Origin: Streptomyces sp. F001
GTDB taxonomy: Bacteria > Actinomycetota > Actinomycetes > Streptomycetales > Streptomycetaceae
Assembly (NCBI RefSeq): GCF_004187715.1
Contig: NZ_QZWF01000018.1
Span: 53,499-117,498, forward strand
Direction: 5' to 3'
DNA length: 64,000 nucleotides
Positions within the stretch are counted from its first letter, which is position 1. The number at the start of each line of letters is the position of its first letter. The notes beneath the pieces were generated by a model. The model was not told where the DNA came from, made no database searches, and saw only the letters and a program-made list of their open reading frames with translations. The position numbers and the translations under genes are program-made. Shown here in pieces: positions 8,368 to 18,434 of the stretch.

Positions 8368-9563
8368 CGGGCGCGAACAGCTTCCAGGTCTCCGGGTACG
8401 GGCCCGAACGGGCCGGCTGGACACGCCTGTTCGCCCGTGACTCGCTGGCCCGGCGGCTCGACTGGCCGATACTGCTGGCCGCGATCGCGCTGTCGCTGAT
8501 CGGCTCGGTCCTGGTGTACTCGGCGACCCGCAACCGCACCGAGATCAACCAAGGCGACCCGTACTACTTCCTGATCCGGCACCTGCTGAACACCGGCATC
8601 GGCTTCGCGCTGATGATCGGCACGGTCTGGCTCGGCCACCGCACGCTGCGCACCGCAGTGCCGATCCTGTACGGGGCGTCGGTCTTCCTGGTGCTGCTGG
8701 TGCTCACTCCGCTGGGCACCACGGTCAACGGCGCCCACTCGTGGATCCAGATCGGCGGCGGCTTCTCGCTCCAGCCGTCGGAGTTCGTGAAGGTCACGAT
8801 CATCCTCGGCATGGCGATGCTGCTGGCGGTCCGGGTGGACGCGGGCGACCGGCAACACCCCGACCACCGCACGGTCGTCCAGGCACTGGGCCTGGCCATC
8901 GTGCCGATGCTGATCGTGATGCTGATGCCCGACCTCGGGTCGGTCATGGTCATGGCCGTGATCGTGCTCGGTGTCCTGCTCGCGTCCGGCGCATCCAACC
9001 GGTGGGTGTTCGGGCTGCTGGGCGCGGGCACGATCGGTGCGATCGCCGTCTGGCAGCTGCACATCCTCGACGACTACCAGATCAACCGCTTCGCGGCCTT
9101 CGCCAACCCGGACCTCGACCCCGCGGGCGTCGGCTACAACACCAACCAGGCGCGCATCGCGATCGGTTCGGGCGGGCTGACCGGCTCGGGCCTGTTCCAG
9201 GGCTCGCAGACGACCGGACAGTTCGTGCCGGAACAGCAGACCGACTTCGTCTTCACGGTCGCGGGCGAGGAACTGGGCTTCCTCGGCGGCGGGCTCATCA
9301 TCCTGCTGCTCGGTGTGGTGCTGTGGCGGGCATGCCGGATCGCCCTCGACTCCACCGAGTTGTACGGCACCACCGTCGCCGCCGGGATCGTGGCCTGGTT
9401 CGCCTTCCAGTCCTTCGAGAACATCGGCATGACGCTCGGCATCATGCCGGTCACCGGTCTGCCCCTGCCGTTCGTGTCGTACGGCGGTTCGTCGATGTTC
9501 GCGGTGTGGGTGGCGGTCGGACTGCTGCAGTCGATCCGTGTGCAACGCCCGCTGTCCGCGTGA
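8364..9563 (+). CDS. rodA: Peptidoglycan glycosyltransferase RodA (SEDS family)
   Basis: SEDS-family polymerase that builds glycan strands from lipid II with PBP2. The 399-residue protein has about ten hydrophobic helices. Conserved SEDS landmarks are GAHSWIQIGGGFSLQPSEFVK cut short here to its core SWIQIG...LQPSEF, the extracellular loop with GLFQGSQTTGQFVPEQQTDF, and the C-terminal G-LPLPFVSYGGSSM. The start is ATG 8364, overlapping the mrdA stop by 4 nt, which excludes longer upstream extensions in the same frame. In Streptomyces this gene is also called sfr and functions in sporulation. Confidence 0.93.
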   Translation: MTGANSFQVSGYGPERAGWTRLFARDSLARRLDWPILLAAIALSLIGSVLVYSATRNRTEINQGDPYYFLIRHLLNTGIGFALMIGTVWLGHRTLRTAVPILYGASVFLVLLVLTPLGTTVNGAHSWIQIGGGFSLQPSEFVKVTIILGMAMLLAVRVDAGDRQHPDHRTVVQALGLAIVPMLIVMLMPDLGSVMVMAVIVLGVLLASGASNRWVFGLLGAGTIGAIAVWQLHILDDYQINRFAAFANPDLDPAGVGYNTNQARIAIGSGGLTGSGLFQGSQTTGQFVPEQQTDFVFTVAGEELGFLGGGLIILLLGVVLWRACRIALDSTELYGTTVAAGIVAWFAFQSFENIGMTLGIMPVTGLPLPFVSYGGSSMFAVWVAVGLLQSIRVQRPLSA

Positions 9564-9617
9564 CGTTTCTCCCGTATTAACCCAGGGCTTGCCCTGCCGT
9601 CAGACCCTGACGGCCAC

Positions 9618-9629
9618 TAGAGTCAGGTC
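9618..9629 (+). promoter_or_regulatory. Leaderless-type promoter of the CYTH-CHAD gene
   Basis: TAGAGT hexamer at 9618-9623 followed by 6 nt and the ATG at 9630. No ribosome-binding site is visible. Confidence 0.55.
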
Positions 9630-11132
9630 ATGGCGGATACGAAGCGTGAGATCGAGCGCAAGTACGAGTCCGACGACAGCGGGCTGCCCGACCTGACCGG
9701 TGTCGCCGGGGTGGCGGCCGTCATCGACAAGGGCCTCGCCGAACTCGACGCCACCTACTACGACACCGCCGACCAGCGCCTGGCCGCCTCCTCGATCACC
9801 CTGCGCCGCCGCACCGGCGGCTCGGACGCCGGCTGGCATCTGAAGTTCCCCGTCGCGGCCGGGGTACGGGACGAGATCCAGGCGCCGCTCTCCGACCAGG
9901 TGCCCTCCGCCCTGGCCGGGCTCGTCCGCTCCCGGGTACGCGACGCAGAGCTGGAGCCGCTGGTGCGGTTGCGGTCGGCCCGGGACATACGCCATCTCGT
10001 GGACGCCGACGGAGGACTGCTCGCCGAGGTCAGCGTGGACGCCGTACGAGCCGAACGGCTCACCGCACGCGGCGGCGCGGCCGAGTGGACCGAGATCGAG
10101 GTCGAGCTCGCCGACGGGGGTGACCCGGCGTTCCTCGACAAGGTCGACAAACGGCTCCGCAAGGCCGGCGTGCGGCCCTCCCGGTCGGCGTCGAAGCTGG
10201 CCCGGGCCCTGGAGGAGACCGGCGGGAAGAAGAAGCGCCGGACAGCGGACCGCGCCGAGCCCGTCACCTCCGGTGACCATGTCCTGACGTACCTGCGGGC
10301 CCAGCGGGACGCCGTCCTCGAGCTCGATCCGGCCGTACGCCGGGACGTGGAGGACTCGGTGCACCGTATGCGGGTCGCCACCCGGCGGATGCGCAGCACC
10401 TTCAGGACGTACCGGAAAGTTCTCGACCGTGCCGTCACCGACCCCATCGGCGAGGAACTGAAGTGGCTCGCGGGCGAACTGGGCGCCGGCCGTGACCAGG
10501 AGGTGCTCGCCGAGCGCCTCACCGCCATCGTCGAGGAACTGCCGCCCGTCCTGATCACCGCACCGGTGCGCAACCGGCTGCACACCTGGTCACAGTCCCG
10601 GAGCGGAGACTCCCGGCGGCAGATCATCGATGTCCTCGACGGCCCGCGATATCTGGCGCTGCTGGCCTCGCTGGACGCCCTGATCACCGACCCCCCGCTG
10701 CGCAAGGGGGCGGCCGGAAAGCCGTCGAAAGTGGTCGCCGACGCCGTGCACGAGGCCTTCGACGCGGTGTCCACGCTGGTCGAGCAGGGCCTCGCCACAC
10801 CTCCCGGACACGAGCGCGACCTGGCGCTGCACGAAGCCCGCAAGAAGACCAAGCGGGCCCGGTACGCGGCGGAGGCGGCGGCCCCCGCACTCGGCAAGCC
10901 GGCGTCCCTGCTGGTCTCGTCCATGAAGGAGCTGCAGACCCTGCTCGGGGAGCACCAGGACAGCGTGATGAGCCGGGAGGCCCTGAAGGAACTGGCCGAG
11001 CAGGCACACTCCGCCGGGGAGAGCTCCTTCACGTACGGCGTGCTGTACGGCAGGGAGGAGCAGCGGGCCACGGCGGTGGAGGAGGAGCTGCCGGGAGCGT
11101 GGGAGCGGATGAAGGGCGGGGCGGGGGTCTGA
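9630..11132 (+). CDS. CYTH and CHAD domain-containing protein
   Basis: The N-terminal CYTH (triphosphate tunnel metalloenzyme) domain spans about residues 1-200 and opens with the signature EIERKY. The charged tunnel strands ITLRRRTGG, WHLKFPV and EIEVEL follow. The C-terminal CHAD domain (~210-495) is a helical bundle rich in conserved His/Arg/Lys, with HRMRVATRRMRSTFRTY and LHEARKKTKRARYAAE as characteristic helices. CYTH domains hydrolyse inorganic triphosphate or similar substrates, and CHAD domains bind polyphosphate. A role in polyphosphate metabolism or sensing is therefore a family-based inference. The gene appears transcribed alone from its own leaderless promoter. Confidence 0.9.
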   Translation: MADTKREIERKYESDDSGLPDLTGVAGVAAVIDKGLAELDATYYDTADQRLAASSITLRRRTGGSDAGWHLKFPVAAGVRDEIQAPLSDQVPSALAGLVRSRVRDAELEPLVRLRSARDIRHLVDADGGLLAEVSVDAVRAERLTARGGAAEWTEIEVELADGGDPAFLDKVDKRLRKAGVRPSRSASKLARALEETGGKKKRRTADRAEPVTSGDHVLTYLRAQRDAVLELDPAVRRDVEDSVHRMRVATRRMRSTFRTYRKVLDRAVTDPIGEELKWLAGELGAGRDQEVLAERLTAIVEELPPVLITAPVRNRLHTWSQSRSGDSRRQIIDVLDGPRYLALLASLDALITDPPLRKGAAGKPSKVVADAVHEAFDAVSTLVEQGLATPPGHERDLALHEARKKTKRARYAAEAAAPALGKPASLLVSSMKELQTLLGEHQDSVMSREALKELAEQAHSAGESSFTYGVLYGREEQRATAVEEELPGAWERMKGGAGV

Positions 11133-11201
11133 GCGTACGGGCGACGGGTCCGGCCGCGTTACGCTTGATGGTCACCCCTGTCAGCTCACGAAAGTCCCAC
11201 G

Positions 11202-13148
<1,947 letters not shown>

Positions 13149-13149
13149 G

Positions 13150-13560
13150 TCAGGGCGGCGGCAGGAGCGGGCCGAGTGGGCCCAGGTCGAGGTTGAGGTC
13201 GTCCATCGTGAGGTCGTAGCGGCGGCAGAGTTCCGTCATGCGGTCGTGGAGGATCATCAGGGTCAGGCCCAGTCGTTCCTCCTGCTCCTCGGTGAGGTTG
13301 CCCTGGTCGACGCGGTGCAGGGCCTGGCGTTCCATGAGCTGGCGGAGCAGTTCGACAATGGTGAGGACGAGCTTGACCAGGTCGCGTTCCACCGTCTCCG
13401 GATCGGTGCGGAGGCGGCGGGCGACCGACGAACGGTGGTCCTGGTTGCCGAGGGGCGGCACCTCGTCCGGTCGGGCGGGGAGGAGTGCGAAGGCGCGCTG
13501 TGCGGCGTCGGCGACTTCCTCCAGGCGGTCGGCGTGCGGGCGGTCAGCGGGGTTCGTCAT
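13150..13560 (-). CDS. gvpK: Gas vesicle protein GvpK
   Basis: A 136-residue member of the GvpK family. The core includes LVKLVLTIVELLRQLMERQA, the stretch RVDQGNLTEEQEERLG, and the terminal DLTMDDLNLDLGPLGPLL, all recognisable family features. GvpK is an essential minor component of gas vesicle assembly in cyanobacteria and haloarchaea, of uncertain mechanism. This is the last gene of the gvpOAFGYZJLSK operon. Its ATG overlaps the end of gvpS by 17 nt, so translation is probably coupled. Normal family length. Confidence 0.93.
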   Translation of the reverse strand: MTNPADRPHADRLEEVADAAQRAFALLPARPDEVPPLGNQDHRSSVARRLRTDPETVERDLVKLVLTIVELLRQLMERQALHRVDQGNLTEEQEERLGLTLMILHDRMTELCRRYDLTMDDLNLDLGPLGPLLPPP

Positions 13561-13801
13561 GCCGGTCGTCGCCTTCTACGAGGGTCGCTCCGGGCAGGGG
13601 CGCTTCTGGAACGAAGGCTCCCCACTGCTGCTCGTTCACGGCGACGATCACCGCGCGCAGCGAGACCCTGACCAGGTCGATGTCCGCGATGGACAGGACG
13701 ATGTCGCCGGTGAGCACCGCGCCGCCGCTCAGCAGCCGGTCGAGCAGGTCGATCAGGGCCACCTGGCGCCGGGCGAGCGGCGGGTCCTCGTACGCGGTCA
13801 C
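13544..13801 (-). CDS. gvpS: Gas vesicle structural-family protein GvpS (GvpA/J/M type)
   Basis: A small 85-residue protein of the GvpA superfamily. It has the helix LIDLLDRLLSGGAVLTGDIVL followed by the beta-turn-beta segment SIADIDLVRVSLRAVIVAV that forms the ribbed shell in GvpA. Unlike GvpA and GvpJ of this cluster it lacks a long charged tail. The start is the GTG at 13801, overlapping the gvpL stop as GTGA; this start excludes the long, non-homologous in-frame extension further upstream. In the Streptomyces nomenclature the gene between gvpL and gvpK is gvpS. Probably a minor shell or cap component. Confidence 0.88.
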   Translation of the reverse strand: MTAYEDPPLARRQVALIDLLDRLLSGGAVLTGDIVLSIADIDLVRVSLRAVIVAVNEQQWGAFVPEAPLPGATLVEGDDRHDEPR

Positions 13802-14607
13802 TGCTGTTGCGCTCCTTCCGGGGCCTTGGGTTCCGGCGCCTGGGCGAACGAGTACGGCACCCACGGGCCGGTGACCTCCACCCGTACGCCCGGGAATTCC
13901 TCGACGGCGTGCAGGACCCGGTCGCGGAACTCCTCGGCGAGGCGGCGAGGGACGAGATAGGCGTCGTTGGCGACGTTCTCCCCGGTTTCGCCGGCCAGCC
14001 TGCCCTGCTGGGGCCGGTGCCGGGCGTGTGCCACGGCGAGGTTCCAGACCTGGTCCTCGATACGGCGGACGGCCTGGGCGGCGGACGACCAGGCGTCGTC
14101 GCGTGCGTGCTGCTGGTGTCGGCGTTGCCGCAGGTAGGCGCGGCCGGGGTCGGGTTCGTCGGCCGGGGTGGCCGCCTGCGGCCGAGCGGCTGCAGGGGAG
14201 GTGTCGGCGTAGACCTTCACACCCCACTCGACATGGTCGGCGAGCCGGTCCAGCAGCGCGGTGAAGGTCTTCTCCTGTTCGCCGAGCATGTCGCGGACCC
14301 GGGCGTCGTCGAGGTACACCGTCGCCAGGCGGAGCGGGAGCACCGTGGTGTGAGCGCCCAGGGTTTCGATGATGTGGTGGTGGGCCCGGGCCACGCTCTC
14401 CAGCCAGTCCAGGTCCTCCAGGTGGGCCTTGAGGGCGGCCTCGGAGAAGTCGGCCGGTGGGACCGGGCTGACCGCTGCCGCCACATCGCCGTGGTGAACC
14501 AGTGTGACGGGCGCGTCCGCGACCCCGCGCACGCCGGGGAGTGCGTCCCGCTCCAGGGCAGCGACGGGCCGTACGACGGCGTACGCGTAGCTGAGCTGGT
14601 CGTCCAT
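13798..14607 (-). CDS. gvpL: Gas vesicle protein GvpL (GvpF/L family)
   Basis: A 269-residue GvpF/L-family protein. It begins DDQLSYAYAVVRPVAAL and contains the typical FDSEAAL-like helix (here DFSEAALKAHLEDLDWLE), the motif VLPLRLATVYLDD, the EWGVKVYAD strand, and the C-terminal GPWVPYSF signature. GvpF/L proteins bind GvpA and are thought to nucleate or guide assembly. The ATG at 14607 is chosen because the upstream in-frame region resembles the neighbouring GvpJ tail in another frame. The gene overlaps gvpS by 4 nt and starts 4 nt after gvpJ ends. Two GvpF/L paralogues (this and gvpF) flank the accessory genes gvpG, gvpY, gvpZ and gvpJ. Confidence 0.92.
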   Translation of the reverse strand: MDDQLSYAYAVVRPVAALERDALPGVRGVADAPVTLVHHGDVAAAVSPVPPADFSEAALKAHLEDLDWLESVARAHHHIIETLGAHTTVLPLRLATVYLDDARVRDMLGEQEKTFTALLDRLADHVEWGVKVYADTSPAAARPQAATPADEPDPGRAYLRQRRHQQHARDDAWSSAAQAVRRIEDQVWNLAVAHARHRPQQGRLAGETGENVANDAYLVPRRLAEEFRDRVLHAVEEFPGVRVEVTGPWVPYSFAQAPEPKAPEGAQQQ

Positions 14608-14611
14608 GGCG

Positions 14612-15112
14612 TCAACTCCGGCGGTCGTCGTCCTCTGCGGTTCTGCGGCTCTTGCGCCGCGGCTCCGCCGTGGTCTCCCGCTCCCGCTCCTGTTCACGCT
14701 CCCGCTCCCGCTCCCGGTCGCGGTCGTGAGGACGGCGGCGGCTGCTCGAGGCGCCTTCGGGCAGCTCCGCCTGCGACTCGGCCACCTGTTTGCGCAGCTG
14801 CTTGATCTCGTCGCGCAGCCGGGCGTTCTGTTCCTCGAGGTCGCGCGCGCCGTCGGCTCGTGACGACAGGGCAGGGTCGCGCTCCCACCAGTCGATGCCG
14901 ATCTCCTTGGCCTTGTCCACGGAGGCGACCAGCAGGCGGAGCCGGATGGTGAGCAGTTCGATGTCGAGCAGGTCGATCTTGATGTCGCCGACGATGACGA
15001 TGCCCTTGTCGAGCACGCGCTCGAGTATGTCGGCAAGGTTCGCGCCCTGCGCCTGGCCGTACGGCTGGAGCGTGCGCGCGGGGGAAGGGCCGGCGGAGTG
15101 GGGCTCGGTCAC
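14612..15112 (-). CDS. gvpJ: Gas vesicle protein GvpJ (GvpA family) with charged tail
   Basis: The GvpA-family core lies at about residues 25-85: NLADILERVLDKGIVIVGDI, then the shell-forming segment IDLLDIELLTIRLRLLVASV. A coiled-coil-like stretch follows (LEEQNARLRDEIKQLRKQV, ~residues 93-111), then a highly charged Arg/Glu repeat tail (about 130-166) made of alternating RE pairs. Canonical GvpJ proteins are about 90-110 residues, so the tail is an extension. GTG start with no strong ribosome-binding site visible, 42 nt downstream of gvpZ. Probably a minor structural protein of the vesicle ends; the tail's role is unknown. Confidence 0.88.
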   Translation of the reverse strand: MTEPHSAGPSPARTLQPYGQAQGANLADILERVLDKGIVIVGDIKIDLLDIELLTIRLRLLVASVDKAKEIGIDWWERDPALSSRADGARDLEEQNARLRDEIKQLRKQVAESQAELPEGASSSRRRPHDRDREREREREQERERETTAEPRRKSRRTAEDDDRRS

Positions 15113-15154
15113 GGCGTCTTCGACCTCGTTCCTGAGAGTGCTCGGTGCCTTCGG

Positions 15155-16396
15155 CTACCTGCGGCGCCGAGGGCTCTCATCGGCGGGTGCTTCTTCGTCG
15201 TCGTAGCGGTCTTCGGGCTCTTCGTTCTCCTCCTCGTCTTCCTCCTCCTCGTCCTTGTCCCGCTCGTCGTAGCGGTCCTCGGGCTGCTCCTCGTCTTCCT
15301 CCTCCTCGTCCTTGTCCCGCTCGTCGTAGCGGTCCTCGGGCTGCTCCTCGTCTTCCTCCTCCTCGTCCTTGTCCCGCTCGTCGTAGCGGTCCTCGGGCTG
15401 CTCCTCGTCTTCCTCCTCCTCGTCCTTGTCCCGCTCGTCGTAGCGGTCCTCGGGCTGCTCCTCCTCCTCGTCCCGCTCGGCCTCCTCCTTGTCGCGGGGC
15501 CGCTCTTTCTCCTCCCCACGGGCCTCACGGTGCTCCTCCTCGGCCTCCTCCTCCGGGCCGCGGACCACCTCGCCCTCGCGGATCTCGCCGCGCCAGGCGC
15601 CCGTGGCCTCGCCGCGCATCATCACGAACTTGCGGAAGAGCTTCAGATCGAGCCGGGTACGGCGGCCCTGGGCCCGCAGCAGGCTCCCGGTCCTCTCGAC
15701 GACGCCCTTGGGGAAGTACTCGAGGACCAGCAGCACCTTGGTGAGGTTCTCGGCCAGCGGATGGAAGGTGACCACGCCCCTGGTGGTTGCCTTGGCCCCC
15801 TCGGACGTCCAGGCGATCCGCTCGTCGGGCACCTGCTCCGTGATCGTCCCGGTCCACGTACGGCTCGCCTTGGCGATCTTGACCTGCCACTGGGTCGTGG
15901 TGTCGTCCTGCTGCTCGACGTCGACCACACCCTTGGTGAACCGGCCGAACTCCGTGAACTGCGTCCACTGGTCGTATGCCTCGCGCACCGGGACGCCGAT
16001 GTCGATGTCCTCGATGATGGTGAGGCTCTTGGGGCCGCCGCCGGACGGCGGCCCGTGCCTCTTGCCGGCTCCGGCGACGTCCTTGACCTTCTCCGCCACC
16101 GCGTCCTTGGCGTGCGCCGCGGTCTCCTTGGTCTGGGACGCGACCTGCGCGCCGAGTTGCCCGCCGAGCTTCTTGCCGCCCTTGCCGACCGCGTGGACGA
16201 GATCGCCGGGACCTATGTGGGCGGAGCCGAGCCGGCTCGCCGCTTCGCCCATCTTGTGTCCCACGCCGGTCAGCATGTGTTCCAGGCGGGCCTCGGCGTA
16301 GGACCCCAGCTCCTCCACCAACCGGTTCGCGCCCGGGGTCTTCAGGGTTCCGGTACCGGCCGACGAGCCGCGTTCGGCCTTGCCGCCGTCAGCCAT
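15155..16396 (-). CDS. gvpZ: Gas vesicle-associated SRPBCC protein GvpZ with tandem-repeat tail
   Basis: A 413-residue protein in three parts. An N-terminal Ala/Gly/Lys-rich helical region (~1-125) contains VGHKMGEAASRLG and a TKETAAHAKDAVAEKVKDV stretch. A central SRPBCC (polyketide cyclase/dehydrase, START-like) domain follows (~125-275), recognisable from TIIEDIDIGVPVREAYDQWT, FTEFGRFTKGV and WTSEGAK. The acidic tail (~280-413) contains four near-identical 19-residue units starting QPEDRYDERD. SRPBCC domains bind hydrophobic ligands, but no ligand is evident here. It starts 8 nt inside the end of gvpY. gvpZ is confined to actinobacterial gvp clusters and its function is unknown. Confidence 0.82.
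   Translation of the reverse strand: MADGGKAERGSSAGTGTLKTPGANRLVEELGSYAEARLEHMLTGVGHKMGEAASRLGSAHIGPGDLVHAVGKGGKKLGGQLGAQVASQTKETAAHAKDAVAEKVKDVAGAGKRHGPPSGGGPKSLTIIEDIDIGVPVREAYDQWTQFTEFGRFTKGVVDVEQQDDTTTQWQVKIAKASRTWTGTITEQVPDERIAWTSEGAKATTRGVVTFHPLAENLTKVLLVLEYFPKGVVERTGSLLRAQGRRTRLDLKLFRKFVMMRGEATGAWRGEIREGEVVRGPEEEAEEEHREARGEEKERPRDKEEAERDEEEEQPEDRYDERDKDEEEEDEEQPEDRYDERDKDEEEEDEEQPEDRYDERDKDEEEEDEEQPEDRYDERDKDEEEEDEEENEEPEDRYDDEEAPADESPRRRR
15231..15465 (-). repeat. 57-bp in-frame tandem repeat in gvpZ
   Basis: About four copies with a period of exactly 57 bp. The CGCTCGTCGTAGCGG anchor recurs at 15261, 15318, 15375 and 15432, with a partial copy on the high-coordinate side and a diverged one on the low-coordinate side. 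It encodes a 19-residue acidic unit with one Tyr-Asp core. Adjacent copies are essentially identical at DNA level, so they have expanded recently or are being homogenised. Confidence 0.95.
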
Positions 16397-16877
16397 TGTC
16401 CGACCTCCTCGCTCGCGCGCTGCCGCGCGACTTCGCAGAGGACTTCCTGCCCTCTTCCTCGTCCCGCTCGTCGTCTTCGCGGTCCCTGCGCGGTTTCTTC
16501 TCGCGCGGTTCCTCCTCGCGTGGTTCCTCCTCGCGCGGTTCCTTCTCGTCCCGCTCGACGTCCTCGCGCTCCTCGCGCGGTTCCTCCCTGTCCTGCTTTC
16601 CCTGGAGACCGAGCGTGCGTTCGTGCAGGGCGTCGGCGAGATGGTCGGCCTGGGCGCTCAGCACTGAGCTCGCCGCGGCCTTGCTCGCGCTCGTCAACTC
16701 GGTGCGGACCTGTCGGTTGAGGTTGCCGAGCACGGGGCTGAAGGCCTTGGCGAGGTCGCCGCCCTTGGCCCGCCTGGCGGCCATCGCCAGGGCGAGTCCC
16801 AGGGCGGCCCCGGCCTTCCTCCTACGGCCCAGCACATAGCCGCCGATGAGGGCAGTTCCGATCTTGGCGTTGTTCAT
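16389..16877 (-). CDS. gvpY: Gas vesicle cluster protein GvpY
   Basis: A 162-residue protein. It starts with a Gly/Ala-rich hydrophobic segment (AKIGTALIGGYVLGRRRKAG, ~residues 4-23, then ALGLALAMAARR) and an amphipathic helical region (~40-90). A charged tail built from repeats of REE/PREEEPREKKP type (~95-162) follows. This fits the Streptomyces gvpY position between gvpG and gvpZ; no biochemical function is known for the family. The ATG start lies 37 nt after gvpG, preceded by GGAGAACGG. The glycine-rich helix could insert in a membrane or a vesicle shell; that is inference. Confidence 0.8.
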   Translation of the reverse strand: MNNAKIGTALIGGYVLGRRRKAGAALGLALAMAARRAKGGDLAKAFSPVLGNLNRQVRTELTSASKAAASSVLSAQADHLADALHERTLGLQGKQDREEPREEREDVERDEKEPREEEPREEEPREKKPRRDREDDERDEEEGRKSSAKSRGSARARRSDNG

Positions 16878-16914
16878 GATGCCGTTCTCCTCGCCCGGTG
16901 ACCGCCTTCCCCCG

Positions 16915-17169
16915 TCATGGCTGCGCTTGCCGGAGCTGATACACCCTGATCTCCTCCAGCCGCTGCAGCAGCTCCTGCTCGCGCTGTGCGAACTTCTCCT
17001 CGTCGATACGGCCCTCGGTCCGCGCCCGCTCCAGGTCGGCGAGCTCCGCCTGCACAGGTGCAGGGTCGTAGGCTTCCTGCTCGGCCGCGAGCACGACCTT
17101 GTCCAGCACCCAGGTCACGCCCCGTACGGGAGCGAGGGGGAGGGTCAGGATCTCCAAGACCAGTCCCAC
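16915..17169 (-). CDS. gvpG: Gas vesicle protein GvpG
   Basis: An 84-residue GvpG-family protein: N-terminal MGLVLEILTLPLAPVRGV, then a WVLDKVVLAAEQEAYDP helix and the charged coiled-coil helix LADLERARTEGRIDEEKFAQ. GvpG is an accessory assembly factor that interacts with GvpF/L proteins. Start is the GTG at 17169, with AAGGAGGCACACC upstream giving an excellent ribosome-binding site. Located 45 nt after gvpF, consistent with the gvpF-G pairing seen in other gvp clusters. Normal length. Confidence 0.92.
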   Translation of the reverse strand: MGLVLEILTLPLAPVRGVTWVLDKVVLAAEQEAYDPAPVQAELADLERARTEGRIDEEKFAQREQELLQRLEEIRVYQLRQAQP

Positions 17170-17214
17170 GGTGTGCCTCCTTGTGTCGTTCGGTCCTGTG
17201 CCCGCCGGCTGCCG

Positions 17215-17928
17215 TCACGCGAAGCTGTAGGGCGGCAGCGGGCCGTTGAGCCGGAGCTCGACTCCCTCGGGCAGCTGCTCGCCCAGCTCCCGGGAGGCCT
17301 CCGTGAAGGCCTCGGACTTCTCGCGGTCCACGAGGAACGAGGCGTTGACGAAGTACTGCTCGGAGGGCGGCGACAGGTTCTCCGCGTACACGAGCGGTCG
17401 CAGAGCGGCGACGATCTGCGCGGCGAGCGCCTCATGGCGGCTCTGCACCTCCTGGGCCACGAGCTGGCCGAGTTCCAGCCGCTGCTCGTAGCTGCCGCGG
17501 CCCTCGCGGGTCGCCTCGTTCAACTCGCGTACCCGCGGGGACTCTTCGACGATCTGCTGCAGCAACGCGTCCTCGTCCTGTACGCCCTTGACGTTGAACT
17601 CCACACGGTCGGTGAGCTCCGCCAGTCGCTGGGAGTATTGCTCGGCGCCCTGTTCCAGAACGGCGCGTACGGCGTCCTCGTCCTGGGCGACGAATCCGAA
17701 GCTCAGCGGCAGCGAGGTGCCCTCGGACCACAGCCGCTCCTGCACCGCGCTGTGCGCCTCGAGGTCCCGGCGTGCGATCGACAGGTCGTCCGGGGCCTCA
17801 CTGACGACGGCGCACAGCGAGTCGCCGTGCACCACGCGCAGCTCGGAGGGCGACTCGCCGACGCCCTTGAGGTCGTCGAGCCGCAGGGGATGGGACGGCT
17901 TGGTGATGGCGTACACGTACAGCGACAT
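17215..17928 (-). CDS. gvpF: Gas vesicle protein GvpF (GvpF/L family)
   Basis: A 237-residue GvpF/L-family protein beginning MSLYVYAITKPSHP. It contains VHGDSLCAVVSEAP, the helix ARRDLEAHSAVQERLWSEG, the strand SLPLSFGFVAQDEDAV, the EFNVKGVQDED segment, and ends with the family signature GPLPPYSFA. GvpF binds the shell protein GvpA and is thought to prevent its premature aggregation. ATG start only 3 nt after the end of gvpA, preceded by GAGGAGTGAGCG, so translation is coupled to gvpA. Normal family length. Confidence 0.93.
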   Translation of the reverse strand: MSLYVYAITKPSHPLRLDDLKGVGESPSELRVVHGDSLCAVVSEAPDDLSIARRDLEAHSAVQERLWSEGTSLPLSFGFVAQDEDAVRAVLEQGAEQYSQRLAELTDRVEFNVKGVQDEDALLQQIVEESPRVRELNEATREGRGSYEQRLELGQLVAQEVQSRHEALAAQIVAALRPLVYAENLSPPSEQYFVNASFLVDREKSEAFTEASRELGEQLPEGVELRLNGPLPPYSFA

Positions 17929-17931
17929 CGC

Positions 17932-18402
17932 TCACTCCTCGCGCTCCCTCGAGGAACGGCGTTCCGAGCCGCGCTCGACGGGCTCGCGCTCTCGCCGCTC
18001 CTCCTTGCCTCGCCGAGGTCGTTCCCCGCTTTCGATCTCGTCGTGGCGGCCCTTCTGAAGGGACTCCGTGAATGCTTCGACGGCTCCGCTCAGAGCGCCC
18101 TTGCTCTTGCCCTTGGCGCCGCCCTCGGTGACGCGCTCCATCACGTCAGGCAACTGTGCGGGGGCCTTGCGGCCCGCTTCGAGGTCCAGCCGGTTGCACG
18201 CCTCGGCGAAGCGCAGATACGTGTCGACGCTGGCCACGACGACGCGCGCGTCCACCTTGGCGATCTCGATGCCGACGAGGGACACCCGCACGAAGGCGTC
18301 GATCACCAGCCCGCGGTCCAGGACCAACTCCAGTACGTCGTACAGGTTTCCGGAGCCCTGGGTGGGGGCGGGTACAGCGCCGCCGCCCGGTGTGATGGTC
18401 AC
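17932..18402 (-). CDS. gvpA: Gas vesicle structural protein GvpA with charged C-terminal extension
   Basis: The shell-protein core lies at about residues 18-80: NLYDVLELVLDRGLVIDAF, then VRVSLVGIEIAKVDARVVVA and SVDTYLRFAEACNRLDL. Canonical GvpA proteins are about 70 residues and end near here. This protein continues for about 75 more residues, through an Ala/Gly/Lys segment and into an Arg/Glu-rich tail (GERPRRGKEERRERE). The surplus tail would have to lie outside a ribbed GvpA shell or alter packing, so a canonical gas-filled vesicle is not assured. Start is the GTG at 18402, with GAAGGGAGAAC upstream. The gene lies between gvpO and gvpF. Confidence 0.9.
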   Translation of the reverse strand: MTITPGGGAVPAPTQGSGNLYDVLELVLDRGLVIDAFVRVSLVGIEIAKVDARVVVASVDTYLRFAEACNRLDLEAGRKAPAQLPDVMERVTEGGAKGKSKGALSGAVEAFTESLQKGRHDEIESGERPRRGKEERREREPVERGSERRSSREREE

Positions 18403-18434
18403 GGTGTTCTCCCTTCGGGGGAGGGCCGGCCACG

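Noticed and set aside
15231..15465. CRISPR array
   Set aside because: The 57-bp repeats are contiguous with no unique spacers and encode a protein repeat in gvpZ; no cas genes nearby.
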